From Nonomuraea thailandensis (GTDB lineage Bacteria; Actinomycetota; Actinomycetes; Streptosporangiales; Streptosporangiaceae): a stretch of 64,000 nt of DNA. The stretch covers positions 8,778,501 through 8,842,500 of the forward strand of contig NZ_JAMZEB010000002.1 of assembly GCF_024172165.1 (NCBI RefSeq), read 5' to 3'. How positions within the stretch are numbered: the stretch's first letter is position 1; each line of letters starts with the position of its first letter. Below the pieces are notes generated by a model that was not told where the DNA came from, did no database searches, and saw nothing but the letters and a program-made list of their open reading frames with translations. Both the position numbers and the translations under genes were made by a program. Below, piece after piece: positions 16,716 through 23,748 of this stretch.

Positions 16716-18596
16716 GTGCTGGTGGAGTTGAGCGTGGTCGAGCAGCGGTATCAAGCGGTGCTGCAGGTGCTGTCCGGGGCGAGTGTCACCGAGGTCGCCC
16801 GCCGGTTCGGGGTCTCCCGTCAGGCGGTGCATCGATGGCTGAGCCGATACCGCGATCAGGGCCTGGCCGGGCTGTCGGATCGTTCATCTCGCCCGCGCAC
16901 GTCACCGAGGCGGACACCGGCCGAAGTGGAGGCGCTGATCTGCGAGCTGCGGCGTAATCACCCTCGTTGGGGTGCTCGCCGGCTGGTGTGGGAGCTGACT
17001 CGCCGGGGCTGCCCCGGGCCGGTGCCGTCGCGGGCGACGGTGCACCGGGTGCTGGCGCGGCACGGCCTGGTGCAGATTACCCCCAGGGGCCGGCGGCGGG
17101 AGGACTACAAGCGCTGGCAACGCTCCGAGTCGATGCAGTTATGGCAGATGGACATCGTCGGCGGGATCATGCTGGCCGATGGCACTGAGTGCAAGGTCGT
17201 CACTGGAGTCGACGACCATTCCCGCTACTGCGTCGCCGCCACTGTGGTGGCCCGCCCGACCGGCCGGGCCGTGTGCCTGGCCCTCGCCGCGGCGCTGAGC
17301 CGATATGGAATCCCGGATGAGCTGCTCACGGACAATGGCAAGCAGTTCACCGCCCGGTTCGGTCGCGGCGGGGAGGTGCTGTTCGATCGGATCTGCCGCG
17401 AGAACGGCATCACGCACCGGCTGACCCGCCCGCACTCACCCACCACCACCGGCAAGGTGGAGCGCTTCCACCAGACGCTTCGGCGGGAACTGCTGGACGA
17501 CCATGGCCCGTTCACCAGCATCGAGCATGCCCAGCAGATCCTGGACGCCTTCGTCGACGACTACAACACCCGCCGGCCCCACCAGGCGTTGGACATGGAC
17601 CGCCCCGCCGACCGGTTCCAGCCTCGCCATGATGACCAGTTACCGCTGCGGCTGCCATCGGCCCTGCACGCCCTCCCCGATCCGCCATCCGATCCTGAGC
17701 CCGAACCTCAGACTGAGCCAGTGGTGATGCCGCCGGCGCAGGCCGAGACAGCACAGCTGGCGATGCCGGCTGACGGGACTGACGTGGTCGACCTGGCCGT
17801 CGAGTTCACCCGGGTCGTCCCCGCCTCGGGCAACCTGGCCGTCTGCGGACAGCAGTTCTGGCTCGGCACCCACCGGGCCGGAGCCACGATCACGCTGCGG
17901 GCCGATGCCGGCACCGTCGAACTGCTGGCCGGCCGGGTCAGGATCAAGAAAGTCCCGTCCCGGCTCACGCCTCGGCACCTGCGGCAGCTGATCGCAGACG
18001 GCGGCACCCCCATCCAGCCTGCGGCCAAGCCGGCCCGCGCAGGCACTGGTGAGGTGATCGAGGTGGACCGGACCATCAACGCCAGCGGCCTGGTCGCCCT
18101 GGGCGGCCGGCAGTACTCGGTCGGCTACCAGTTCGCCGGACGTCGGCTGACCGTCCGCATCGACGGCGCCGTGCTCCACCTGACCGATGGGCACACGTTG
18201 CTGCGCAGCCTGCCCAACCCGCTCACCAGCGACGAGATAGCCCGCCTCCGGGACGCCCGCCCCGCAGGGCCCGAACCCCGCCTTACCGACGAGCCGGTCT
18301 GCGTGCAGCGGCGCGTCAGCAGCCGCGGCCAGCTGTCCATCGCCGGGCAGCGCATCCGCGTCGGCATCGGCCACGCCGGAATGACCGTGACCGTCGAGGA
18401 CACCGACGGGACCTTCCGCATCACCACGCCTGCCGGCCAGGTCATCGCCGAGGTCGCCCGCACCACCACCAAGCCGATCGCCCGGTTCAAAGTTCGAAGG
18501 CCGCAGCTTCCGCTGCTCGGCAACCGCAGAAAGTCTTCTACTGATGATCGCGCGGGACACGAATGTCAGGGCGCTGGCGTACCTTCCACACCGTGA
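16716..18596 (+). CDS. IS481-like long-form transposase (element B)
   Basis: A 626-aa DDE transposase, clearly homologous along its whole length to that of element A. HTH: VTEVARRFGVSRQAVHRWLS. The catalytic acidic residues are in LWQMDIVGG, LTDNGKQF and TGKVERFHQ. The C-terminal extension again has three blocks (FTRVVPASGNLAVCG, VDRTINASGLVALGG, VQRRVSSRGQLSIAG). GTG 16716 matches the start chosen for element A; an ATG at 16686 would add ten residues. Its TGA stop overlaps the GTG start of the macro-domain gene (GTGA), so translation of the two is coupled. Confidence 0.92.
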   Translation: MLVELSVVEQRYQAVLQVLSGASVTEVARRFGVSRQAVHRWLSRYRDQGLAGLSDRSSRPRTSPRRTPAEVEALICELRRNHPRWGARRLVWELTRRGCPGPVPSRATVHRVLARHGLVQITPRGRRREDYKRWQRSESMQLWQMDIVGGIMLADGTECKVVTGVDDHSRYCVAATVVARPTGRAVCLALAAALSRYGIPDELLTDNGKQFTARFGRGGEVLFDRICRENGITHRLTRPHSPTTTGKVERFHQTLRRELLDDHGPFTSIEHAQQILDAFVDDYNTRRPHQALDMDRPADRFQPRHDDQLPLRLPSALHALPDPPSDPEPEPQTEPVVMPPAQAETAQLAMPADGTDVVDLAVEFTRVVPASGNLAVCGQQFWLGTHRAGATITLRADAGTVELLAGRVRIKKVPSRLTPRHLRQLIADGGTPIQPAAKPARAGTGEVIEVDRTINASGLVALGGRQYSVGYQFAGRRLTVRIDGAVLHLTDGHTLLRSLPNPLTSDEIARLRDARPAGPEPRLTDEPVCVQRRVSSRGQLSIAGQRIRVGIGHAGMTVTVEDTDGTFRITTPAGQVIAEVARTTTKPIARFKVRRPQLPLLGNRRKSSTDDRAGHECQGAGVPSTP

Positions 18597-19057
18597 TCTC
18601 TTATGTGACCGGCGACGCGACCCATCCCCACGGCCAGGGACCAAAGGTCATCTGCCACGTGTGCAACGACATCGGCGGCTGGGGCAGGGGCTTCGTCCTT
18701 GCCCTCTCCCGGCGCTGGCCACAGCCGGAAGCCGACTACCGAGCCTGGCGCCGCTCTGGTAACGACTTCCAGCTGGGTGCCATCCGGTTGGTGCAGGTCG
18801 AGCCCGAGCTATGGGTCGCGAACATGATTGGCCAGCACGGCATCCGGCCCACCAAGGACGGCCCGCCTATCCGCTACGACGCCCTGGCCCGTTGCCTGTC
18901 CACTCTGGGTGACGAAGCTCTGAGCCTCCACGCGAGTGTCCACATGCCGCGAATCGGCGCTGGTCTCGCGGGCGGCTCTTGGGACCAGATCGAACCGATA
19001 ATCCTCAAACAGCTGACCGAGCGCGGTATCGCGGTCACCGTATACGACCTGCCCTAA
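18593..19057 (+). CDS. Macro-domain protein, passenger of insertion sequence B
   Basis: A 154-aa single-domain protein. It begins ISYVTGDAT and continues KVICHVCNDIGGWGRGFVLA, the phosphate-binding loop form of the macro domain, then LGAIRLVQ, VANMIGQHG and a late VHMPRIGAGLAGGSWDQIEP. This fits the Poa1p/ALC1-like group that binds ADP-ribose or removes ADP-ribosyl groups. GTG 18593 is preferred because it overlaps the transposase stop as GTGA and the fold starts there; ATG 18563 would add an unneeded leader. It lies within the inverted repeats of element B. Possible roles are protection against ADP-ribosylating toxins or host stress signalling; both are inference. Confidence 0.85.
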   Translation: MISYVTGDATHPHGQGPKVICHVCNDIGGWGRGFVLALSRRWPQPEADYRAWRRSGNDFQLGAIRLVQVEPELWVANMIGQHGIRPTKDGPPIRYDALARCLSTLGDEALSLHASVHMPRIGAGLAGGSWDQIEPIILKQLTERGIAVTVYDLP

Positions 19058-19207
19058 CCGTCTAGCTCTGCTGAGGCACAGACCCTTAACATCCCTGCTC
19101 GCACCAACCCGCGGTACTGTCATCCACAGGACATACCGAAGATCATCTAGCCGGAGTGTCACCCACCTCCCGAGCCGGATCTGTCGCACGGGTCCTGAGA
19201 CCTGACA

Positions 19208-19222
19208 GGCTGCCCGTAGCTG
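19208..19222. repeat. Target-site copy 3
   Basis: The third copy of GGCTGCCCGTAGCTG closes insertion sequence B. The stop codon of the XRE gene (19225-19227) lies only 2 bp further on, so the insertions landed just beyond the 3' end of that gene and spared it. Confidence 0.85.
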
Positions 19223-19224
19223 TG

Positions 19225-19968
19225 TCAGATGGTGTCTGAGCTATTCCTGACACGGAGAGCGATGGTCCAGACGCACGCCATGCTGGTGAGGTAGGTAGCT
19301 GCCGGCCCTTGGTTGTGGGCCCCAGGCAGATGCATGACTGGGGCGTTGGCTGCTGGTGTGCCGTAGGCGTGGGTGTTGACGAGCAGTTCGTTGTCGGCCT
19401 GGTAGATGGAGTTGTAGAGCACTGTGCGGTGAAGGCGGATCTCTACGCCCTGGACTTGGAGCAGGGGCCGGTACAGCGTGAGCGCGTTCTTGACCCTGGC
19501 CGCCATCACCTCCGCGCCGATGCCCTCATCGGCTCCACGCGCGGCCACTTCCTTCCCGTCCGGATCTCCGAGGAGGACGCGGACCTTCACACCTGCCTCG
19601 GCACGGGCGGTGAGGATGTCGAGAACTGCCCGATCCTCCGCGAGGAACAACGCGCTGTAGGCCAAGATGCCGATCTCCCGCCTTGCGCGGCTGAAGTGGT
19701 TGCGCCAGACCGCCTGGGGGACGGCCCAGCGATGCGGATAGATCGCGGCGATGCCATCGGTGAGGGCCTGGTGTCGTGACGCGACGTCGGGCCACAGGTC
19801 GGCCTCGTCGACCTGGAGGAGGTCGGCGACGGCCCAGCGGTGGCGGGGGTACGGGATGCGGCCTTGGAGCCATCGGGCGACGGTTTTGGGGTCGACGGCC
19901 AGGGCGGCGGCGACGTCGGTGGGGTTGAGCCGGGCGACGGCCAGTGCGTAGCGGAGGTTGTTGTTCAT
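19225..19968 (-). CDS. XRE-type regulator with DUF5919 domain (copy 1)
   Basis: A 247-aa protein. The first 60 residues form a Cro/C1-type HTH (LNPTDVAAALAVDPKTVARW). The rest matches the DUF5919 domain common in AICE-borne regulators (IYPHRWAVP, IGILAYSALFLAED, VRVLLGDPDGKEV, LHRTVLYNSIYQADNELLVN), whose ligand is unknown. It is paralogous to the protein at 22019-22759. The extreme C-terminus (CVWTIALRVRNSSDTI) diverges from the paralogue (SFEKVWAGAVPVES), at the point where the insertions abut. It is divergent from the 117-aa protein, with a pair of ACGTCC repeats between them. Confidence 0.85.
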   Translation of the reverse strand: MNNNLRYALAVARLNPTDVAAALAVDPKTVARWLQGRIPYPRHRWAVADLLQVDEADLWPDVASRHQALTDGIAAIYPHRWAVPQAVWRNHFSRARREIGILAYSALFLAEDRAVLDILTARAEAGVKVRVLLGDPDGKEVAARGADEGIGAEVMAARVKNALTLYRPLLQVQGVEIRLHRTVLYNSIYQADNELLVNTHAYGTPAANAPVMHLPGAHNQGPAATYLTSMACVWTIALRVRNSSDTI

Positions 19969-20018
19969 GTCCGGGCTGCTCCTCTCGCAGAACGACCCTG
20001 TGCTGCGACGTTAGCATC

Positions 20019-20038
20019 AGACGTCCCTAGACGTCCCT
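20019..20038. promoter_or_regulatory. Tandem AGACGTCCCT operator
   Basis: Two perfect head-to-tail copies of the 10-mer AGACGTCCCT lie between XRE copy 1 and the divergent 117-aa protein gene. Closely related GGACGTC pairs occur upstream of the HD gene and upstream of XRE copy 2. The spacing of one helical turn fits cooperative repressor binding. Confidence 0.55.
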
Positions 20039-20114
20039 AAGTTGCGGTGTTCCCGCCCCTGGCGACGGGTGAAGCTCGACGCACAGCAACCGCACGGACG
20101 TCAGGAGGACGAGG

Positions 20115-20468
20115 GTGCACATAAGTCAGAGCATCAAGGACCAGCAGCGGGCGTACGCGGAGCGGCTACTGCTCGCCCTGAGCGAGGAACTCCAAGCACG
20201 ACGCGTCACGCATGTGCTGGTCGTCACCCCGGACGGTCGGACGACGCTGGACGTGACCGACAGCCGAGGGCGGGTGCGGCGGGTGTTCGTGCATCTGCCG
20301 TTCTGCTGGTTCTACTGGGGTGATCAGCAGGATGAGCGGGTGTCGTTCCTGCAGATGGCCGTCGCGGTGGACCGGATCGAGGAGGCCGCGCAGGAGGGGT
20401 GGGCGGACGGTGAGCAGGGGGATCTCAGCGTCGATCTGAACAAGCTGCTCGATGCCTACCGCGGCTGA
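20115..20468 (+). CDS. Conserved AICE hypothetical protein
   Basis: A 117-aa acidic soluble protein. The GTG start follows AGGAGG at a spacing of about 9 bases. The middle has alternating strands (VTHVLVVTPDGRTTLDVTD; VRRVFVHLPFCWFYWGDQQ) and the C-terminus is helical and acidic. I do not recognise a family. Its stop lies 17 bp inside the tandem-GntR gene, so both are on one transcript. A regulatory accessory role is possible from context only. Confidence 0.75.
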   Translation: MHISQSIKDQQRAYAERLLLALSEELQARRVTHVLVVTPDGRTTLDVTDSRGRVRRVFVHLPFCWFYWGDQQDERVSFLQMAVAVDRIEEAAQEGWADGEQGDLSVDLNKLLDAYRG

Positions 20469-20958
20469 GCCTGTGGCTACGGGGCGATGGCTGACCGGCG
20501 GGCAGGTCTACCTCCAGATCGCCGATCGGATGCGGGAACGGATCCGATCGGGTGAGTTCGCCCCTGGTCAGGCGCTGCCTTCTGAGGCGGAGCTGTGCCG
20601 GGAGTTCGGGGTGGCGCGGAACACGGTGCGTCGCGGGCTGGCGATCCTGGAGGAGGAGGGATTGCTGGTCACGGTGCCGTCCAAGGGGCGTGTGACCGCC
20701 GGGAAGAGCACAGACGCCCCCTACCGCTACCAGGCGGTCGCCGCATGGCTGCGCGAACAGATCAAGCGGGGTGACTTCCCTCCAGGCGCGACGCTGCCCA
20801 GCGAGGCCAGGCTGCGGCGGGAGCTCACGATCTCGCGCAACACCGTGCGGCAGGCGATGGCCGTGCTGGAGCGGGAAGGGCTGATCGTGACGGAGCAGGG
20901 ACGGGGGCGGTTCGTCCGGCATGACCCGCCGTCAGGAAGGACGTCCCAGGACGTCTGA
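20452..20958 (+). CDS. Regulator made of two tandem GntR winged-helix domains
   Basis: A 168-aa protein made of two GntR-type winged helices and no effector domain. Domain 1 (about 17-78): VYLQIADRMRERIRSGEFAP, then LPSEAELCREFGVARNTVRR. Domain 2 (about 90-158): VAAWLREQIKRGDFPPGATL, then LPSEARLRRELTISRNTVRQ. The two repeats are similar enough to be an internal duplication. Ordinary GntR regulators have one winged helix and dimerise through a C-terminal domain; here the fused pair may act as a covalent dimer (inference). It overlaps the preceding gene by 17 bp. Confidence 0.88.
   Translation: MPTAAEPVATGRWLTGGQVYLQIADRMRERIRSGEFAPGQALPSEAELCREFGVARNTVRRGLAILEEEGLLVTVPSKGRVTAGKSTDAPYRYQAVAAWLREQIKRGDFPPGATLPSEARLRRELTISRNTVRQAMAVLEREGLIVTEQGRGRFVRHDPPSGRTSQDV
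20937..20957. promoter_or_regulatory. GGACGTC direct-repeat operator
   Basis: AGGACGTCCC is followed directly by AGGACGTCTG at the very end of the tandem-GntR gene, 30-50 bp upstream of the HD-protein start. It matches the motif at 20019-20038 (read on the other strand) and at 22774-22813, suggesting a single regulator for all three sites. Confidence 0.5.
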
Positions 20959-20987
20959 CCGTCCCACGGCGTTTTCCTCCCAATTTC

Positions 20988-21572
20988 ATGCCTATCGTGA
21001 GGCACGTGGGACATACCGAATGGGCATATGGCCTGGCCAAGGACCTGCTGGCGACGACGTTGCCCCGGCGGTGGGCGCACACTCAGGGGGTCGCCGACCG
21101 GGCCGAGTCCCTGGCTGCGGTGCTCGGCGAGGACACCGACACGCTGATCGCCGCCTGCCTGCTGCATGACATCGGCTACGCCCCCGACCTCGTCAACACT
21201 GGCATGCACCAACTCGACGGCGCCCGCTACCTACGCGACGTGGCCCAGGCGGACGAGCGGCTGTGCCGCCTGGTGGCCTACCACTCGTGTGCCGACAACG
21301 AGGCCCGGCAGCGGGACCTGCTCGACGTCCTGGCCAAGGAGTTCGACCAGGAACGACCGGACCTGGCCAGAGCGCTCACCTACTGCGACATGACCACCGG
21401 CCCGGACGGCCGGCACGTGGACGTTCTCGACCGGCTGGCCGAGATCCATTCCCGGTATGGGCCTGAGCATGTGGTGAGCCGGTCGATCACGGATGCCACG
21501 CCGTGCATCGTGTCGTCGGTGCGGTCGGTGGAGGCGGCGCTATCCGATGTACGGCAGGCCGGGGCCGGTTAG
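20988..21572 (+). CDS. HD-domain phosphohydrolase
   Basis: A 194-aa protein with a complete HD-type metal site: His in RRWAHTQGVADRAE, the HD pair in AACLLHDIGYAPDL, later His residues in GMHQLDGARYL and VAYHS, and a final Asp in TYCDMTTGPDG. Such domains hydrolyse nucleotides or other phosphoesters; the substrate cannot be read from sequence. The start may be ATG 20988 or GTG 21006, the latter with GAGG close by. It is convergent with the NUDIX gene and overlaps it by 33 bp. HD and NUDIX proteins together point to nucleotide handling during element transfer (inference). Confidence 0.87.
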   Translation: MPIVRHVGHTEWAYGLAKDLLATTLPRRWAHTQGVADRAESLAAVLGEDTDTLIAACLLHDIGYAPDLVNTGMHQLDGARYLRDVAQADERLCRLVAYHSCADNEARQRDLLDVLAKEFDQERPDLARALTYCDMTTGPDGRHVDVLDRLAEIHSRYGPEHVVSRSITDATPCIVSSVRSVEAALSDVRQAGAG

Positions 21573-22016
21573 GTAGTGCTCGATCCGCATCCGCATCGAC
21601 CGGTCCATCGGCAGCGCCATGACCTCATCCCGAGGCACCCAGCGGACCTCTCGGGACTCCTCGCTCGGGGTCGGCTCGCCCTGGATGGCGCGGCCGGTCA
21701 GGACGATGGAGAACTCTTGGCGGGCCTCGCCGTCGCTGGTGTAGAGGATCACGTGCCGGGGGTCGCTGTAGGTGCCGACCAGGCCGGTGATCTCACACGT
21801 GATCCCAGTCTCCTCGGCCGTCTCCCGGATGGCCGCCTCCGGGATGGACTCGCCCAGGTCGACGGCACCCCCAGGTACAGCCCAGTTGTCGTTGTCGCTG
21901 CGGCGGATCATCAAGACGTCCCCGACCGGGTTGGTGACGATGACGTTCACGGACGGGACCAAGCTGTCGGGCTCGGGCGCGTCGGGGTCGTCGTAGAAGT
22001 CGATGCGCTTGGCCAC
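21540..22016 (-). CDS. NUDIX hydrolase, Pif-like by position
   Basis: A 158-aa protein with a full Nudix box, GGAVDLGESIPEAAIRETAE then ETGI, preceded by the usual VLMIRRSDNDNWAVPGG. NUDIX enzymes split nucleoside diphosphates linked to another group. In pSAM2 the transfer-immunity factor Pif carries a Nudix motif, so a role in blocking redundant transfer is plausible by analogy, not shown. Its start lies 2 bp after the stop of XRE copy 2, so the two form an operon. The last 33 bp overlap the HD gene on the other strand. Confidence 0.88.
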   Translation of the reverse strand: MAKRIDFYDDPDAPEPDSLVPSVNVIVTNPVGDVLMIRRSDNDNWAVPGGAVDLGESIPEAAIRETAEETGITCEITGLVGTYSDPRHVILYTSDGEARQEFSIVLTGRAIQGEPTPSEESREVRWVPRDEVMALPMDRSMRMRIEHYLTGPGLPYIG

Positions 22017-22018
22017 GG

Positions 22019-22759
22019 TCAGGACTCCACCGGGACGGCCCCGGCCCAGACCTTCTCGAAGCTGTCAGCGTAGGTGGTGACCATCTCCCCGCCGGCCACC
22101 CTGCGCAGATGCAGCACGGGCGCGTTCCCGGCACGCATGCCGTACACGTGCATGTTGATCAGGAGGTCGTCATCGGCCCGGTAGATCGAGTTGTACAGGA
22201 TCGTCTGATGCAACCGCAGCTCGAAGTTGTCCAGGCCGAACAGCGGCCGGTAGAGCACCAGAGCGGTACGGATCTGCGAGGCCATGCCATCCCCCACGCC
22301 CTCGTCCTGACCGCGCTGGGCGACCTCGGCACAATCAGGATCTCCGAGCAGGATTCGCACCCGCACGCCCGCCCGCGCCTTCTCGCCGAGCAGTCGCACC
22401 ATGGCGGCGTCGTCGGCGAGAAACAACCCGCTGTAGACCAGGACGCCGATCTCCTCGGACGCGGCGGTGAACAGACGTCCCCACGTGTCCCGGGGTACGG
22501 CCCACCGGTGTGGATAGATCGCCAGGACTTCGCTCTCGGACGCGGCGACCACCTGCTCCCGGGAGAGGGCTTGCGGCCACAGGTACGTCTCGTCCACGCC
22601 CAGGTAGGAAGCCGTGGCAAAGCGGTGCTTTCTGTACGGCTCGCGGCCCTTGGTGATCCACCGCTCGACGGTCTTGGGATCGACCTCGATCGCCTCGGCC
22701 AGGTCCGCGATGCTCGCACCCTTCTGCAACAGCGCCGCGCGTAGCCGTTCGTTCGCCAT
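22019..22759 (-). CDS. XRE-type regulator with DUF5919 domain (copy 2)
   Basis: A 246-aa paralogue of the protein at 19225-19968: HTH (ASIADLAEAIEVDPKTVERW), then the DUF5919 region (IYPHRWAVPRDTW, IGVLVYSGLFLADD, VRILLGDPDCAEV, ILYNSIYRADDDLLINMHVYG). The start at 22759 follows GGAGCAGG; the longer in-frame extension runs through operator-like DNA and is not protein-like. It is operonic with the NUDIX gene. Two copies of this regulator type flank the GntR/HD/NUDIX genes, suggesting that they jointly control the immunity block. Confidence 0.87.
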   Translation of the reverse strand: MANERLRAALLQKGASIADLAEAIEVDPKTVERWITKGREPYRKHRFATASYLGVDETYLWPQALSREQVVAASESEVLAIYPHRWAVPRDTWGRLFTAASEEIGVLVYSGLFLADDAAMVRLLGEKARAGVRVRILLGDPDCAEVAQRGQDEGVGDGMASQIRTALVLYRPLFGLDNFELRLHQTILYNSIYRADDDLLINMHVYGMRAGNAPVLHLRRVAGGEMVTTYADSFEKVWAGAVPVES

Positions 22760-22773
22760 TTCACCTGCTCCCA

Positions 22774-22813
22774 AGGACGTCCGGGGACCTGGCCATCGTA
22801 GGCCGGACGTCTT
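22774..22813. promoter_or_regulatory. GGACGTC inverted/direct sites upstream of XRE copy 2
   Basis: AGGACGTCCGGGG near 22774 and GGACGTCTTG near 22804 lie just upstream of the XRE copy 2 start. They share the GGACGTC core with the sites at 20019-20038 and 20937-20957, so autoregulation by a DUF5919 regulator is the simplest reading. Confidence 0.5.
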
Positions 22814-22911
22814 GAACATGTCCCGTCGTGTAGTGATCTCGTCCTGACTCTGCGTCGCATCCTCGATTGCACAAGGCCACAACGGCAGCAACCGAAGGAG
22901 GAGATGCACTC

Positions 22912-23124
22912 ATGAACATCGAGATCACCATCCTGAGCGAGACGCCCGCCTGCGAGTGCGGCAACGCCCTGACCGAGGGACAGACGCGTTGCACCAAGTG
23001 CCTGGCGCGCGACCGGTGGGCGCGTAAGGAGCGGGCCAGGAACCGGCGCAACCGGCGTTCGGAGACCCGGCGTCCCCCGCGCGGTCCCCGCGCCGCTGCC
23101 GCGATGGGGGTGAGCTGGACGTGA
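22912..23124 (+). CDS. Small zinc-ribbon protein
   Basis: A 70-aa basic protein with a four-cysteine knuckle (CECGNALTEGQTRCTKC) and an Arg/Lys-rich tail (RWARKERARNRRNRRSETRR), suited to nucleic-acid binding. ATG 22912 follows AGGAGG by about 10 bases. Its stop region overlaps the next start as GTGA. Similar tiny zinc-ribbon genes are common in AICEs; the function is unknown. Confidence 0.7.
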   Translation: MNIEITILSETPACECGNALTEGQTRCTKCLARDRWARKERARNRRNRRSETRRPPRGPRAAAAMGVSWT

Positions 23125-23312
23125 GCTGGCTTCCGCTGATCGTCGCCGTCCTGCTCAGCTTCACTCTGCTGGTTGGCTACGTCATGGTCCTGGTCGGCAT
23201 CCGCCGGCAGGACAAGGCCCTGAGCCTGCGCAGGCACCCCGGCGGGGCTTCGGCGTCGCTGGCCCGGAAGGTTACCGGCTGCTACGTCCGGGACGGCGTG
23301 ACGTGGACGTAG
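23121..23312 (+). CDS. Small single-helix membrane protein
   Basis: A 63-aa protein with one N-terminal transmembrane helix (LPLIVAVLLSFTLLVGYVMV) and a short basic tail. GTG 23121 overlaps the preceding stop by 4 bp. The 3' end overlaps the GntR gene on the other strand by 41 bp. By position it may belong to the Spd-like membrane proteins that assist plasmid spread; unproven. Confidence 0.65.
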   Translation: MSWLPLIVAVLLSFTLLVGYVMVLVGIRRQDKALSLRRHPGGASASLARKVTGCYVRDGVTWT

Positions 23313-23643
23313 CCAACTGCTCCTCGACCTTCGCCAGCCGTACCGACAGGTCCCGCACGGTGGCGCGCAGCTCGGCCAGGCCGGCCTGCTCGTCGCCGGC
23401 GGGGCGTTCCTCGGTGTCACGGACGAAGACGCCCTTGCCCTGCTGGCCGATCACCAGGCCTTCGTTGCGCAGGATGCCGACGGCCATCTTCACCACGCTC
23501 AGCGAGGCGTCGTACCGCTCGGCGAGTTGGGCGGTGGAGGGCAGTGGGGTTCCGGGCGCGAGAGAGCCGCCGCGGATCTGCGTGCGGAGATCGTCGGCGA
23601 TCTGGAGGTAGCCGGGGCGGCCGGTGTTCTGAACCATCGCCAT
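23272..23643 (-). CDS. GntR-family repressor, KorSA-like by position
   Basis: A 123-aa protein with an N-terminal GntR winged helix (YLQIADDLRTQIRGGSLAPG; LAERYDASLSVVKMAVGILR) and a C-terminal heptad-rich stretch (LAELRATVRDLSVRLAKVEE) likely to form a coiled-coil dimer. It is divergent from the transfer operon, and a palindromic operator overlaps that operon's promoter. In pSAM2 the GntR protein KorSA represses the transfer and replication activator; this gene is the best candidate here, by position and family. Confidence 0.85.
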   Translation of the reverse strand: MAMVQNTGRPGYLQIADDLRTQIRGGSLAPGTPLPSTAQLAERYDASLSVVKMAVGILRNEGLVIGQQGKGVFVRDTEERPAGDEQAGLAELRATVRDLSVRLAKVEEQLATSTSRRPGRSSR

Positions 23644-23686
23644 CCCATCACATCACGAAACGCCGACCAAGCCAACCGAGAACACA

Positions 23687-23720
23687 TTGACAACCAAGCC
23701 AACTAGGTTAACTATGTTGG
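23687..23720 (+). promoter_or_regulatory. Transfer-operon promoter with overlapping palindromic operator
   Basis: TTGACA (23687-23692) and TAACTA (23709-23714) lie 16 bp apart. The -10 sits within CCAACTAGGTTAACTATG followed by TTGG (23699-23720), a dyad centred on GTTAAC with CCAAC/GTTGG arms. A second CCAAGCCAAC copy lies upstream, towards the divergent GntR gene. Repressor binding here would block the promoter. Confidence 0.6.
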
Positions 23721-23748
23721 TGAACGACGAAAGAGGAGGTCACAGCTC

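Larger units (their letters stand above)
16656..19207 (+). mobile_element. IS481-like insertion sequence B with passenger gene (2552 bp)
   Basis: The ends form an imperfect inverted repeat of about 57 bp. The left end reads TGTCGGGTCTCATGAC and the right end, on the complementary strand, TGTCAGGTCTCAGGAC; agreement continues past the TGACAC/TAACAC motifs further in. The right end lies about 150 bp beyond the macro-domain gene, so that gene is inside the element. Identical 15-bp direct repeats flank it (16641-16655, 19208-19222). It is related to element A but diverged from it in sequence, so this is not a recent duplication. Confidence 0.87.

Noticed and set aside
18563..18592. A longer macro-domain protein from ATG 18563
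   Set aside because: It would overlap the transposase by 34 bp and add ten residues outside the fold; the GTGA overlap at 18593 fits better.
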